DNA from: Roseiarcus sp963798015
GTDB lineage: Bacteria > Pseudomonadota > Alphaproteobacteria > Rhizobiales > Beijerinckiaceae
Length of the DNA stretch: 64,000 bases
Direction: 5' to 3'
NCBI GenBank assembly: GCA_963798015.1
Contig: CAWCSA010000003.1
Location: 62,001-126,000, forward strand
Within the stretch, counting starts at the first letter, position 1, and each line of letters opens with the position of its first letter. Below the pieces are notes generated by a model, which had not been told where the DNA came from, ran no database searches, and saw nothing but the letters and a program-made list of their open reading frames with translations. The translations under genes and the position numbers were made by a program. Positions 8,975-17,067 of this stretch are shown here, piece by piece.

Positions 8975-9047
8975 GTTGCTCTCCGACGCTTAGGATCTCT
9001 TTCGCGCTCGCGATACGCGACAAGTTCAGGTAGCTGGCATCCTCCGT

Positions 9048-9061
9048 CCCGACAAGTCGGG
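9048..9061. repeat. Short GC-rich inverted repeat ahead of flhA
   Basis: CCCGAC-AA-GTCGGG is a perfect 6-bp palindrome in the 188-base gap between the epoxide-hydrolase gene start and flhA. It could be a protein-binding site or a small hairpin. No T-run follows, so a terminator is unlikely. I see no convincing sigma-28 or sigma-54 promoter here. Confidence 0.3.
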
Positions 9062-9162
9062 CGCCCACTCGGCGCGCCACGGTTCGATCCTCGCGCAAGG
9101 TTCGCGGCACATTCTCCCCTGCAGGGGCGCCGTGTGCTAGCTCCTCAGGAGCGAGGGCGGCG

Positions 9163-11253
9163 ATGTCATTGACGGCGGTGGGGACCGCGCCGGCAGCAGC
9201 AAACCGCGGCGGCAAGGACATCGCCTTCGCCGTCGGCATCGTCCTCATTCTTTGCCTCTTCTTCCTCCCCGTGCCTGCGGTGATGATCGACTTCGGCCTT
9301 GCGCTGTCGATCGCGCTTTCGGTGCTCATCTTGATGGTGGCGTTGTGGATCCAGAAACCGCTGGAATTCTCGGCCTTCCCGACCGTACTCCTCGTGGCGA
9401 CAATCCTCAGGCTCGCGCTCAACATTTCCACCACTCGCCTCATCCTGTCGCACGGCGAACAGGGACCGACGTCGGCGGGCTACATCATAGGGGGCTTCGC
9501 CGCCCTGGTGATGGGCGGCGATTTCGTCATCGGCATCATCGTCTTTCTCATCCTGGTGACGATCAACTTCCTGGTCATCACCAAGGGCGCAACCCGCATC
9601 GCCGAGGTCGGGGCGCGTTTCACCCTCGACGCCATTCCCGGCAAGCAGATGGCGATCGACGCGGACCTCTCCGCCGGCCTCATTGACGAGAAAGTGGCGC
9701 AGGCGCGCCGGCGCGAACTAGAGGAGGAAAGCGCCTTCTTCGGCTCGATGGACGGCGCATCGAAATTCGTCCGCGGCGACGCGATTGCCGGACTCATCAT
9801 TCTGGCGGTCAACATCTTCGGCGGCATCGTCATCGGCGTCACCCGACACAGCTTGACGCTCGGCGCTGCGGCCGACGTCTTCACCAAGCTCTCGGTCGGC
9901 GACGGTCTGGTGACCCAGATTCCAGCGCTCATCATTTCGCTTGCCGCCGGCCTGCTCGTGGCCAAGGGCGGCACGCGGGGCTCGGCCGACAAAGCCGTCA
10001 TCGACCAATTGAGCGGCTATCCGAACGCGCTCTTTCTCGCCGCGCTGGCGATGGCGGTGCTCGGCGTGGTTCCCGGGCTGCCGTTCCTGCCATTCGCACT
10101 CATAGGCGGATTGATGGCCTTTGTCGGCATCGCCATCCCCCGGCGCATTGAGAAGGATCGCGCCGCCGAGGCGGCGAAAGTTGTGGCGAGCGAGGAGCGG
10201 GCCAAAGCCGAGGCGCGCTCCTCGATCAAGGAGCAGCTTAAGTCGTTCGAGATCGAGCTGGTGCTGAGCAAGGAGCTCAACGCCGCGCTGCTGCCGTGGC
10301 GCGATGAGATCGGCTCCCGGATCGCGAAGATGCGGCGCAAGTTTGCGCGCCAATATGGCTTCGTGGTTCCAGAGATCCGTCTCTCCGACGATATCAGGGC
10401 GGCGCCGAGGACTTATCAGATCAAAATTCACGGGGCCGCAGTCGCGACTCAGGAATTGCGGGTTACGGACCATCTCATCGTCATCGGCGACGGACCGCGT
10501 CCCAATTTGCCAGGCGACGAAGTGCGCGAGCCCGCCTTCGGCATTCGCGCGATCGCGATCCCCGAGGCATTCGTCAAGGACGCCAGGCGCGCGGGCTTCA
10601 GGCCGGTCGATCCGGTCTCGGTGCTGCTCACGCATTTGAGCGAGGTCATCCACAACAACCTCGCTCAACTTTTGTCGTACAAGGATATGCGCGCGCTGCT
10701 CGATCGGCTCGAGCCCGAGTACAAGCGATTGCTCGACGACATGTGTCCGTCACAAATCTCGCAGTCCGGGCTCCTGGCGACTCTGAAGCTTCTACTCGCC
10801 GAGCGCGTCTCCATTCGCAATCTCAGCCTGATTCTGGAGGCGGTGGCGGAAGTCGCGCCGCACGTGCGAAGGCCTGAGCAGATTGTCGAGCAGGTGCGCG
10901 CACGGCTCTCCCAACAGATCTGCGGCGACCTTGCCGACGAGGGCGCGCTTGCCGTCTTGAGGCTCGGCAATCGCTGGGATCTCACATTCCATCAGGCCCT
11001 CAAGCGGGACGCCAAGGGTGAGGTGATCGAGTTCGACATCGACCCGCGTCTGATGGAGCAGTTTGCAGCCGAGGCGTCGGCGGCGATCCGCAAACGGATG
11101 GACGAGCGGCGCTTGTTCGCCCTCGTCACCGCGGCCGAGACCCGACCCTATGTGCGCATGATCATCGAGCGAATGTTCCCGACTTTGGCCGTTTTGTCGC
11201 AGCTCGAAATCGCGCGCGGCTTCGAGGTGAAGTCACTTGGCACGATCGCGTGA
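9163..11253 (+). CDS. flhA: Flagellar export gate component FlhA
   Basis: FlhA is the large subunit of the flagellar type III export gate. The 696-residue protein has about eight membrane helices in the first 330 residues, the highly conserved FHIPEP-type cytosolic loop (about residues 139-170, KGATRIAEVGARFTLDAIPG...), and a C-terminal cytosolic domain that binds chaperone-substrate complexes. Length is typical. The ATG at 9163 has a GAGG just upstream. It overlaps fliR at the stop (GTGA at 11250), so the two are coupled. Confidence 0.96.
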   Translation: MSLTAVGTAPAAANRGGKDIAFAVGIVLILCLFFLPVPAVMIDFGLALSIALSVLILMVALWIQKPLEFSAFPTVLLVATILRLALNISTTRLILSHGEQGPTSAGYIIGGFAALVMGGDFVIGIIVFLILVTINFLVITKGATRIAEVGARFTLDAIPGKQMAIDADLSAGLIDEKVAQARRRELEEESAFFGSMDGASKFVRGDAIAGLIILAVNIFGGIVIGVTRHSLTLGAAADVFTKLSVGDGLVTQIPALIISLAAGLLVAKGGTRGSADKAVIDQLSGYPNALFLAALAMAVLGVVPGLPFLPFALIGGLMAFVGIAIPRRIEKDRAAEAAKVVASEERAKAEARSSIKEQLKSFEIELVLSKELNAALLPWRDEIGSRIAKMRRKFARQYGFVVPEIRLSDDIRAAPRTYQIKIHGAAVATQELRVTDHLIVIGDGPRPNLPGDEVREPAFGIRAIAIPEAFVKDARRAGFRPVDPVSVLLTHLSEVIHNNLAQLLSYKDMRALLDRLEPEYKRLLDDMCPSQISQSGLLATLKLLLAERVSIRNLSLILEAVAEVAPHVRRPEQIVEQVRARLSQQICGDLADEGALAVLRLGNRWDLTFHQALKRDAKGEVIEFDIDPRLMEQFAAEASAAIRKRMDERRLFALVTAAETRPYVRMIIERMFPTLAVLSQLEIARGFEVKSLGTIA

Positions 11254-12041
11254 CAACGCTTATCTCCGCGGCGATGGGGGCGCCGCACGCAGCGCTCGCG
11301 CCCAGGGCGGCGCTCGGCGCCTTCGTGCTGTTCTGCCGCATCGGCGGCTGTTTGATGTTGGCGCCCGGATTCTCGAACACGCAGATTCCAACTCAGGTTC
11401 GCTTGTTCGTGGCCCTCGCGATCACCCTCACGCTGACGCCGTTGCTGCTCGAGCGCGTGCCGGGCGCCGTGCTGGGCGACGACCCGATCCTCACTCTCCG
11501 GGTGATCGTCGTCGAATCGCTGGTCGGCGGGATGATCGGCGTCCTGGCGCGGCTGTTCTATTTCGCACTTGAGACTTTGGCTGTTGGCGCGGCCACCATG
11601 CTTGGATTCACCAGTCCGTCCGGATTTCAGATCGAGGGCGACGAGCCCATGGCGCCGTTGGCGACACTCATCTCCCTCGCCGCGATCGCGCTCCTGTTCG
11701 CGGCTAACCTTCATTGGGAGCTCTTGCGCGGCCTCGTGGCCTCTTACGACGTCGTGCCGGTAGGCGCTGACTTCAATGCGCAACTGGCGCTGAAGCAGAT
11801 CGCGGACGTGCTGGGCGAATCGTTCAGGCTCGCGCTCAGAATCGCTTCGCCCTACGTGATCTATGCGCTGGTCGTCAATCTGGCGCTGGCGCTGGTCAAC
11901 CGGCTCACTCCGCAGGTGCAGGTCTTCTTCGTCGCCACACCCTTTGTCGCCGCGGGCGGCCTGCTGTTGCTCTACTTCACCATCAAACCGGCGATCGAAG
12001 CGTTTATTAGCGGCTTCGGCGTCTGGCTCATTTCCGGCTAA
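11250..12041 (+). CDS. fliR: Flagellar type III export protein FliR
   Basis: FliR joins FliP and FliQ in the export-gate core. The 263-residue product is almost wholly hydrophobic, with about six membrane helices, and has the family pattern near the N-terminus (FVLFCRIGGCLMLAPGFS) and FVATPFVAAGGL near the C-terminus. It starts with GTG, overlapping the flhA TGA by four bases. The gene for a FliJ-like protein starts four bases after its stop. Confidence 0.93.
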   Translation: MTTLISAAMGAPHAALAPRAALGAFVLFCRIGGCLMLAPGFSNTQIPTQVRLFVALAITLTLTPLLLERVPGAVLGDDPILTLRVIVVESLVGGMIGVLARLFYFALETLAVGAATMLGFTSPSGFQIEGDEPMAPLATLISLAAIALLFAANLHWELLRGLVASYDVVPVGADFNAQLALKQIADVLGESFRLALRIASPYVIYALVVNLALALVNRLTPQVQVFFVATPFVAAGGLLLLYFTIKPAIEAFISGFGVWLISG

Positions 12042-12044
12042 CCC

Positions 12045-12440
12045 ATGAAAAGACGTCTCGACGCACTGACTCGTATCGCCCGGCTTCAGGCGCTCATGCA
12101 TGATCTCGGCCGCTGGCGCCTTCATTCGCTCGAAGGCCAGCAGGCGGGATTGAAAGACGATCTGAACGCGGTTTTCGAGATCCTGGACGCGGACGAGGTC
12201 GCCAGTGGCGTTCATGCCGGACTGGCTGCGCGCCGCATCCGGGCGCTGCAGCTGAGGCTCGACCAGCTGGCGCGCGAGCAAGAAAGCGCGAGTCGCGACG
12301 TGCTCATGCAGGGAACGCGAGCGAAGCTTGCCGAGCAGGCGATTGAAGCCGCGACCCTCGGCTATCGGCGCTTGAACGAGCGCAAGGAGCTGGCCGAAAT
12401 CATTGAACGCGCGCTCGCCCGAAGCGCAAGCTCGACGTAA
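12045..12440 (+). CDS. FliJ-like flagellar cluster coiled-coil protein
   Basis: The 131-residue product is strongly helical and charged (RLDALTRIARLQALMHDLGRWRL, then ALQLRLDQLAREQES and a Lys/Glu-rich end), like the FliJ family of small export chaperones that link the ATPase to FlhA. Identity is inferred from length, coiled-coil composition and position between fliR and flgJ; sequence similarity to FliJ is weak by eye. No signal peptide or membrane segment. Confidence 0.6.
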   Translation: MKRRLDALTRIARLQALMHDLGRWRLHSLEGQQAGLKDDLNAVFEILDADEVASGVHAGLAARRIRALQLRLDQLAREQESASRDVLMQGTRAKLAEQAIEAATLGYRRLNERKELAEIIERALARSASST

Positions 12441-12487
12441 GGCTAAAGGCGGACGTTTGGCTTCCACCAAACCTTCGCAGCGCCCCA

Positions 12488-13072
12488 ATGGCCTTCAGTC
12501 CTAAAACAGATGTCATCCTCGAGGTGGCCAGCGCCGCCGATCCGTCGCGCGCGACCCTCGCTGCTCAGCGGCTCAATGCGATTGCCGGCTCGAACGCCAC
12601 ACCGGCCGACTTTGTCTCAAGCCTGAATCAGGCGGCCGCCGCGGCAGACGCAACGCCGGCGCTGCTCCCAGGCGGCGCTGATGCGCGCTCGCGTCTCGCG
12701 GAGGCGGCAGGCGGCCCGGACAAACTCGGAAAAGCGAAGATCCAGTTCGAGGCGATGATGCTGAATTCGTTTGTCAGCGAGATGTTGCCGAAGGACACCG
12801 GCGAGGTCTTCGGGCAGGGGATGGCCGGCGACATGTGGCGGTCGATGCTCGCCGAGCAGGTTTCGACGCAGATCGCTAAATCCGGCAAGCTCGGCCTCGC
12901 CAGGCGCCTGTTCGCCACCCACGAGATCGGCCTCCATCCGGGACGCGTTGGCGAAGCAGCAAAGACCGTCAGCGAGTCTGCGGCCCAGATGAGCGCCAAC
13001 ATCCTGTCGGCGCCGGCGGCGGCTGATCCTGAGAATGGCGCGGTTCTGTTCACCGCGCGTAAACAGACATGA
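12488..13072 (+). CDS. flgJ: Rod-binding protein, FlgJ N-terminal domain type
   Basis: The 194-residue protein contains the rod-binding domain (about residues 80-140: KAKIQFEAMMLNSFVSEMLP, GQGMAGDMWRSMLAEQVSTQIA) that in FlgJ caps rod assembly. It lacks the C-terminal muramidase domain found in enterobacterial FlgJ, as is normal in alphaproteobacteria (where the gene is also called cheL/flgJ). The ATG at 12488 follows a 47-base gap. The stop overlaps the next gene by four bases (ATGA). Confidence 0.8.
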   Translation: MAFSPKTDVILEVASAADPSRATLAAQRLNAIAGSNATPADFVSSLNQAAAAADATPALLPGGADARSRLAEAAGGPDKLGKAKIQFEAMMLNSFVSEMLPKDTGEVFGQGMAGDMWRSMLAEQVSTQIAKSGKLGLARRLFATHEIGLHPGRVGEAAKTVSESAAQMSANILSAPAAADPENGAVLFTARKQT

Positions 13073-13452
13073 GCCAGCCGACGCGCGGAGCGCAACCTCC
13101 CGCCGCCGCCGCCGCACTCCCGATTATCGAGCGCCTCATCGCGACCCTCGACGCAGAGAATCGCGACCTCGAACAAGGCCGGAGGGTCAAATACGAGGTC
13201 TACAGTCTGAGCAAGAACCAGGGCCTGCTCGAGCTCAATCGACTCCTTCCCGCGCTCGCCGTCGCAGCCGCGGCAGGACCGCTGCGCGATGCGCTGGCGG
13301 AGCTTCACGCTAAGCTTGAGATCAATCGGCGGTCGCTGGCTGTGCAGCTCAAGGCTTGCGAAGCCGTCTCGGAGATCATCACCCGCGCCATTCAGGACGG
13401 TCAATCCGACGGAACCTACACCGCTCTCGCCTGGAGCCGGTCACGCGAATGA
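13069..13452 (+). CDS. FlgN-like flagellar export chaperone candidate
   Basis: The 127-residue product is helical with a Pro/Ala N-terminus and heptad-like stretches (LIATLDAENRDLEQGRRVKYE; LSKNQGLLELNRLLPAL). Length, helical content and the ENRDLE motif resemble FlgN-type chaperones for FlgK and FlgL, and position in a flagellar operon agrees. It is coupled to flgJ upstream (ATGA) and to the next gene downstream (ATGA). Function is an inference. Confidence 0.5.
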   Translation: MSQPTRGAQPPAAAAALPIIERLIATLDAENRDLEQGRRVKYEVYSLSKNQGLLELNRLLPALAVAAAAGPLRDALAELHAKLEINRRSLAVQLKACEAVSEIITRAIQDGQSDGTYTALAWSRSRE

Positions 13453-13910
13453 TGAAGGCCCTGCTTTTCGGCGTCGTGGCGGTCGCCGCTGTGATTGCGG
13501 GCGAGATGGGAGCCGACAAGGTCTTCGCTATGCGCCAGACGCGCTCCACCTCGGCCGCTACAAGGACGACCGAAGCGCGCAAGACGCATGAGATCAACGT
13601 CCCTCGCATCAAGGATGGCGCGATCAAGGGCTATGCGGTCATGCTCCTAAGCTACACCGTCGACTTGAATGCGCTTAAGACGGCGGCGATGGCGCCGGAT
13701 GCGATCCTGGTCGATGAGGCGTTTCGCTATGTCTACGATGACGACACGATCGACTTCGACCATCTCGACCGCTTCGATTTCGCGAAAATGAGCAAAGCGC
13801 TCGTCGGAGCGATCAACGCGCGCGTGAAAAGCGACGTGGTGGTCGATGTCGGCGTGCAGGAATTCACCTACGAACCGGTCAGCGAGATTCGCGGGCACGC
13901 GGCGCCTTAG
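13449..13910 (+). CDS. Conserved hypothetical membrane-anchored protein of the flagellar cluster
   Basis: I do not recognise a family with certainty. The 153-residue product has an N-terminal hydrophobic helix (about residues 2-20), a polar linker and a folded C-terminal domain ending in VDVGVQEFTYEP. The layout (one membrane anchor, periplasmic domain with alternating strands) recalls FliL, which is already present at 1351. The ATG at 13449 overlaps the previous stop (ATGA), and its own stop overlaps the convergent carA stop. It is the last + strand gene of the flagellar block. Confidence 0.6.
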   Translation: MMKALLFGVVAVAAVIAGEMGADKVFAMRQTRSTSAATRTTEARKTHEINVPRIKDGAIKGYAVMLLSYTVDLNALKTAAMAPDAILVDEAFRYVYDDDTIDFDHLDRFDFAKMSKALVGAINARVKSDVVVDVGVQEFTYEPVSEIRGHAAP

Positions 13911-15142
13911 GCCGCTCGCGCAGCTTCGGCCTTGGAGGCGGCGATCAAATCCACGAAGCGGCGGAAGAGGTAATGGCTGTCGCGCGGGCCCGGCGAGGCC
14001 TCGGGATGATATTGCACGGAGAAGGCTGGCCGATCGGCAAGCGCAATGCCACAATTTGAGCCGTCGAACAGCGACACATGCGTTTCCTCGGCGTTCGCGG
14101 GCAGGCTCGCGCGATCGACTGCGAAGCCGTGGTTCATCGACACGACCTCGACCTTGCCGGTGGTGAAGTCCTTGACCGGATGATTGGCCCCGTGATGGCC
14201 CTGCAGCATCTTGACGGTCCGCGCGCCGACCGCGAGTCCCAAGAGCTGATGGCCGAGACAGACCCCGAACAGCGGCACCTTCGTCTCCAGGAGCGCTTGG
14301 ATCGTCGGCACAGCGTATTCACCGGTGGCCGCCGGGTCGCCGGGTCCGTTGGAGAGCACGACCCCGTCGGGCTTGAGCGCCATGATGTCCTCCGCGCTCG
14401 CCGTCGCCGGAACCACCGTCACTGCGCAGCCGCAGTCGTTCAGGAGTTTGAGGATATTGCGCTTGGTCCCGTAGTCGATCGCGACAACGTGAAAGCGCGT
14501 CGCATCCCGGCGACTGTAGCCGCCCCCCAGCGTCCAGCTGGTCTGATCCCAATCGTAGCGCTGGGTCGAGCCCACCGCCGGAACGAGGTCCATCCCATCG
14601 ATTCCGGGCCACGCGGCGGCCCTCGCGCGCAATGCGTCGAGGTCGAAGGCCCCGTCGGGCGAATGGGCGATCACGGCGTTTGGCATGCCTCGCTCCCGGA
14701 TGAGCGTCGTCAGCGCGCGCGTGTCGATGCCCGTGACGCCAACGATGCCGCGCGCTTTGAGCCAGCTGTCGAGCCGCCCGTGAGCGCGAAAATTCGAGGG
14801 GCCCGAAATGTCGGCGCGCATGATCGCGCCGATCGCGGCCGATGCAGCCGCGGGATTGACGACTTCGATGTCCTCTTCGTTGACGCCGACAATTCCGATA
14901 TGCGGGAAGGTGAAGGTGATGATCTGGGCGGCATAGGAAGGGTCGGTCAGAATTTCCTCATAACCCGTCATCGCCGTGTTAAAACAGATCTCCCCGACGG
15001 TCGACCCGGTTGCGCCGACCCCGAAGCCCTCGATGACCGCGCCATCGCTAAGAACGATCACGCCCGTCGCAATGCGCGGAAGCCACCCGGAAGACGGATC
15101 GTCTGTGGCCGGCGCGAGATCAGTTTGTGTTGCGCTTGACAT
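13907..15142 (-). CDS. carA: Carbamoyl-phosphate synthase small subunit
   Basis: CarA is the glutaminase subunit that supplies ammonia to CarB for arginine and pyrimidine synthesis. The 411-residue protein has the N-terminal CPSase small domain (GFGVGATGSTVGEICFNTAMTGY) and a class I glutamine amidotransferase domain with the nucleophile Cys in GVCLGHQ (about residue 293) and the His/Glu pair in HPEASPGP near the C-terminus. Length is normal. It is divergent from the GatB/YqeY gene with about 70 bases between starts; carB is not in the window. Confidence 0.96.
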   Translation of the reverse strand: MSSATQTDLAPATDDPSSGWLPRIATGVIVLSDGAVIEGFGVGATGSTVGEICFNTAMTGYEEILTDPSYAAQIITFTFPHIGIVGVNEEDIEVVNPAAASAAIGAIMRADISGPSNFRAHGRLDSWLKARGIVGVTGIDTRALTTLIRERGMPNAVIAHSPDGAFDLDALRARAAAWPGIDGMDLVPAVGSTQRYDWDQTSWTLGGGYSRRDATRFHVVAIDYGTKRNILKLLNDCGCAVTVVPATASAEDIMALKPDGVVLSNGPGDPAATGEYAVPTIQALLETKVPLFGVCLGHQLLGLAVGARTVKMLQGHHGANHPVKDFTTGKVEVVSMNHGFAVDRASLPANAEETHVSLFDGSNCGIALADRPAFSVQYHPEASPGPRDSHYLFRRFVDLIAASKAEAARAA

Positions 15143-15211
15143 GCGGCCGTGCTTAAGCGCCGCCCTTGCTGCGCGTCAAGCTTGGCGCCGTTTGAACCCT
15201 CGAGGAGTTTC

Positions 15212-15679
15212 ATGCCTGATTCAGCGCCGCTGCGCGATTCCGTCGCCACGCGAATGAAAGAGGCGATGAAGGGAGGCGACAAGGTTCGCGTCGGCGCCCT
15301 GCGCCTCATCATGGCCGCGCTGAAGGACCGGGAGATCGAGGCTCGCGGCGCGGGCAAGATCGTCAGCCAAGCCGATGAACTCGCGCTGCTCACCAAGATG
15401 ATGAAATCGCGCCAGGAATCCGCCGCGATCTACGCCGAAGCCGGACGGAAGGAACTCGCCGAGCAGGAAAACGCGGAGATCGCGGTGATCGGCGAATTCC
15501 TGCCGAAGCAGATGGACGAGGGGGCGGTGGTCGCCGCCGCAAAGTCCGCCATCGCCTCGACCGGCGCGACAAGCATCAAGGACATGGGCAAGGTCGTCAA
15601 CGCGCTTAAGGCGGCGCACCCTGGCGAGATGGACTTTGCCAAGGCGAGCGCGATCGTGAAGGGACTGCTCGCCGGCTAA
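15212..15679 (+). CDS. GatB/YqeY domain protein
   Basis: The 155-residue product is a stand-alone YqeY-type domain related to the tail domain of GatB (aspartyl/glutamyl-tRNA amidotransferase B). Typical segments are RLIMAALKDREIEARG, LTKMMKSRQES and IGEFLPKQMDE. The role of free YqeY proteins is not settled; tRNA binding is presumed. The ATG at 15212 is preceded by GAGGAG (15202-15207). In many alphaproteobacteria carA, this gene, dnaG and rpoD are neighbours; here dnaG and rpoD do not follow. Confidence 0.9.
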   Translation: MPDSAPLRDSVATRMKEAMKGGDKVRVGALRLIMAALKDREIEARGAGKIVSQADELALLTKMMKSRQESAAIYAEAGRKELAEQENAEIAVIGEFLPKQMDEGAVVAAAKSAIASTGATSIKDMGKVVNALKAAHPGEMDFAKASAIVKGLLAG

Positions 15680-15789
15680 GCCGCTCTGGGCGAACCTGTC
15701 ATTGAAACGGTGTTGCTGAGCGATCGGGCGCTACTCGCTCGGCGTTGCTGGCCAGACATACCGTGTCATTTCGAAAGATCAGCAATTAC

Positions 15790-15818
15790 TTGACATGTCA
15801 GGCGCGTCGTAGTACTGT
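15790..15818 (+). promoter_or_regulatory. Sigma-70-like promoter with overlapping palindrome
   Basis: TTGACA (15790-15795) and TACTGT (15813-15818) are separated by 17 bases. The 10-bp perfect palindrome TGACATGTCA (15791-15800) overlaps the -35 box and is the sort of site a dimeric repressor would use. It points into the stub at 15873. Functional status unknown. Confidence 0.4.
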
Positions 15819-15872
15819 TTTCAGGAAATGTTTCAACAAACCCACGCGGACGGGTTGGCAGGAAATCTGACC

Positions 15873-15923
15873 ATGAGAACCCGGCTCACTATGAAACGAA
15901 CGAAAGAGGAAGCGACTCGTTAA
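15873..15923 (+). pseudogene. Stub resembling a TetR-family regulator N-terminus
   Basis: Sixteen codons encode MRTRLTMKRTKEEATR and stop. The RTKEEA-TR pattern is how many TetR/AcrR repressors begin, just ahead of the DNA-binding helices. The stub lies 55 bases downstream of the promoter/palindrome at 15790. I infer a decayed repressor gene, perhaps left after loss of an efflux operon. The match is short and could be chance. Confidence 0.25.
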
Positions 15924-16122
15924 TTGCGCCGCAAGTGACTGAAATCGCTCAAAATGGACTCGCTAATGGCGTCGGCAGGGCTTGAAGCCGCAGGCACAGA
16001 AAAAGGCGGCGCTAAAGCGCACTTAAGCCACTGAAATCATTGAGTCGCGTAAACTTGTGCGCGAGCGGGCGGAGTTCCGGCGGCAGGACTGGTCTCGCAT
16101 CGGCATGAAAAGCGCTGGCGGG

Positions 16123-17058
16123 TCAGCGAGGTATCGCTGTCGCCGCAATGGGCGCGTCAGCAAGGCCCCGCTGCGAGCGCCACTGGTCCGTCGCGGAGGC
16201 CGTTCGGGCGCAGCCGATGGTGCAGTGCGCATTGCAGCTTTTCGGCGCGTCGAACTGCTCTCGCAGGTCCGCGTAGGTGTAGGCGAGGAGGTCCTTCGAG
16301 AAACTCCCCCGTGTCTGATAGCACCAGTGCACGCTCCCGAATTCGTCAATGTAGAGATAGCGGGAGCCCGAGCGGCACTTGAACGGCGCTTCGCCGGTCT
16401 CGATCATCTTCCCCCGATATCCGAAGGCCTCGTTCGCACGATCGCCGATGCGGCGCTTCGCTTCATCGTACGCACTCAGTTGCTCGTGCGAGAGCTGCGA
16501 CTGCCCGTTCTCGTCATGAATGAGCAGAATGCGCGGCGTGAACCCGTGGGCCTTCGCGAAGTCCACGACCTCGAGAGCCTCTTCCGCAGGCGCGCTTCCG
16601 ATGACGCCGCTCATGACCACTTTGAAGGTCGCCTTGTCCGCAAGCAGTTCCAGCTTCTTCCGCAACGGCTTTAGGGTCTTCGCGGTGACTTTGTTCGGGT
16701 TGACCCCGTCCACGCTGATCTGCATGTCGGTGAGGCCAGCGCCATTGAGGGCGTCGATGAGAGCGGGCGTCAGACGCCATCCGTTCGTGATCATCATGCG
16801 CCGCTTGAAACCCAGCCTTTTCATCTCAGCCACGAGGTCCGGCAGGCGCGGATGCATCGTCGGCTCGCCGCCAGTCAGGCAGACCGCCCACGCACGGAGC
16901 TCCGCGAGCTTCGCGAGTCGCAACGCGAGTTCGTCATACGGCACCGGATCAGACGTCCGGTCATACTCTGTGCAGTAACCGCATTTCAGGTTGCACCGCC
17001 GCGTCACGACCACCTGGGCGAGCCAAGGGCCGTAGCGCAACCACTGGAAAACGTTCAA
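16123..17058 (-). CDS. Radical SAM protein with C-terminal Cys cluster (SPASM-like)
   Basis: The 311-residue product has the radical SAM motif CNLKCGYC (CxxxCxxC, about residues 22-29), a GGEP motif after it (LTGGEPTMHP) and a set of C-terminal cysteines (FKCRSG, HWCYQT, SCNAHCTIGCA) that likely bind a second iron-sulfur cluster, as in SPASM/twitch enzymes that modify peptides. Substrate is unknown. The gene begins nine bases after the dnaN stop on the same strand, so it is probably co-transcribed with dnaN. No precursor-peptide gene is evident nearby. It differs from MoaA and HpnH in its C-terminus. Confidence 0.8.
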   Translation of the reverse strand: MNVFQWLRYGPWLAQVVVTRRCNLKCGYCTEYDRTSDPVPYDELALRLAKLAELRAWAVCLTGGEPTMHPRLPDLVAEMKRLGFKRRMMITNGWRLTPALIDALNGAGLTDMQISVDGVNPNKVTAKTLKPLRKKLELLADKATFKVVMSGVIGSAPAEEALEVVDFAKAHGFTPRILLIHDENGQSQLSHEQLSAYDEAKRRIGDRANEAFGYRGKMIETGEAPFKCRSGSRYLYIDEFGSVHWCYQTRGSFSKDLLAYTYADLREQFDAPKSCNAHCTIGCARTASATDQWRSQRGLADAPIAATAIPR

Positions 17059-17067
17059 GATTCCCCC

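Larger units (their letters stand above)
15680..16122. other. 443-base non-coding stretch between yqeY and a radical SAM gene
   Basis: No gene of normal size is present on either strand. The stretch is less GC-rich than its neighbours and holds a good sigma-70-like promoter with a palindrome across its -35 region (15790-15818) and a 16-codon stub that looks like the start of a TetR-type regulator (15873-15923). The last ~120 bases before the radical SAM stop show nothing I recognise. Confidence 0.5.

Noticed and set aside
8187..9443. Long minus-strand frame overlapping the epoxide hydrolase and flhA start
   Set aside because: Composition is Arg-rich and no motif is seen; the real gene is in another frame of the same strand.
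11148..12488. 446-codon open frame antisense to fliR and the fliJ-like gene
   Set aside because: It is a GC-frame shadow: Arg/Gln/His-rich composition, no family pattern, and it covers genes with clear identity.
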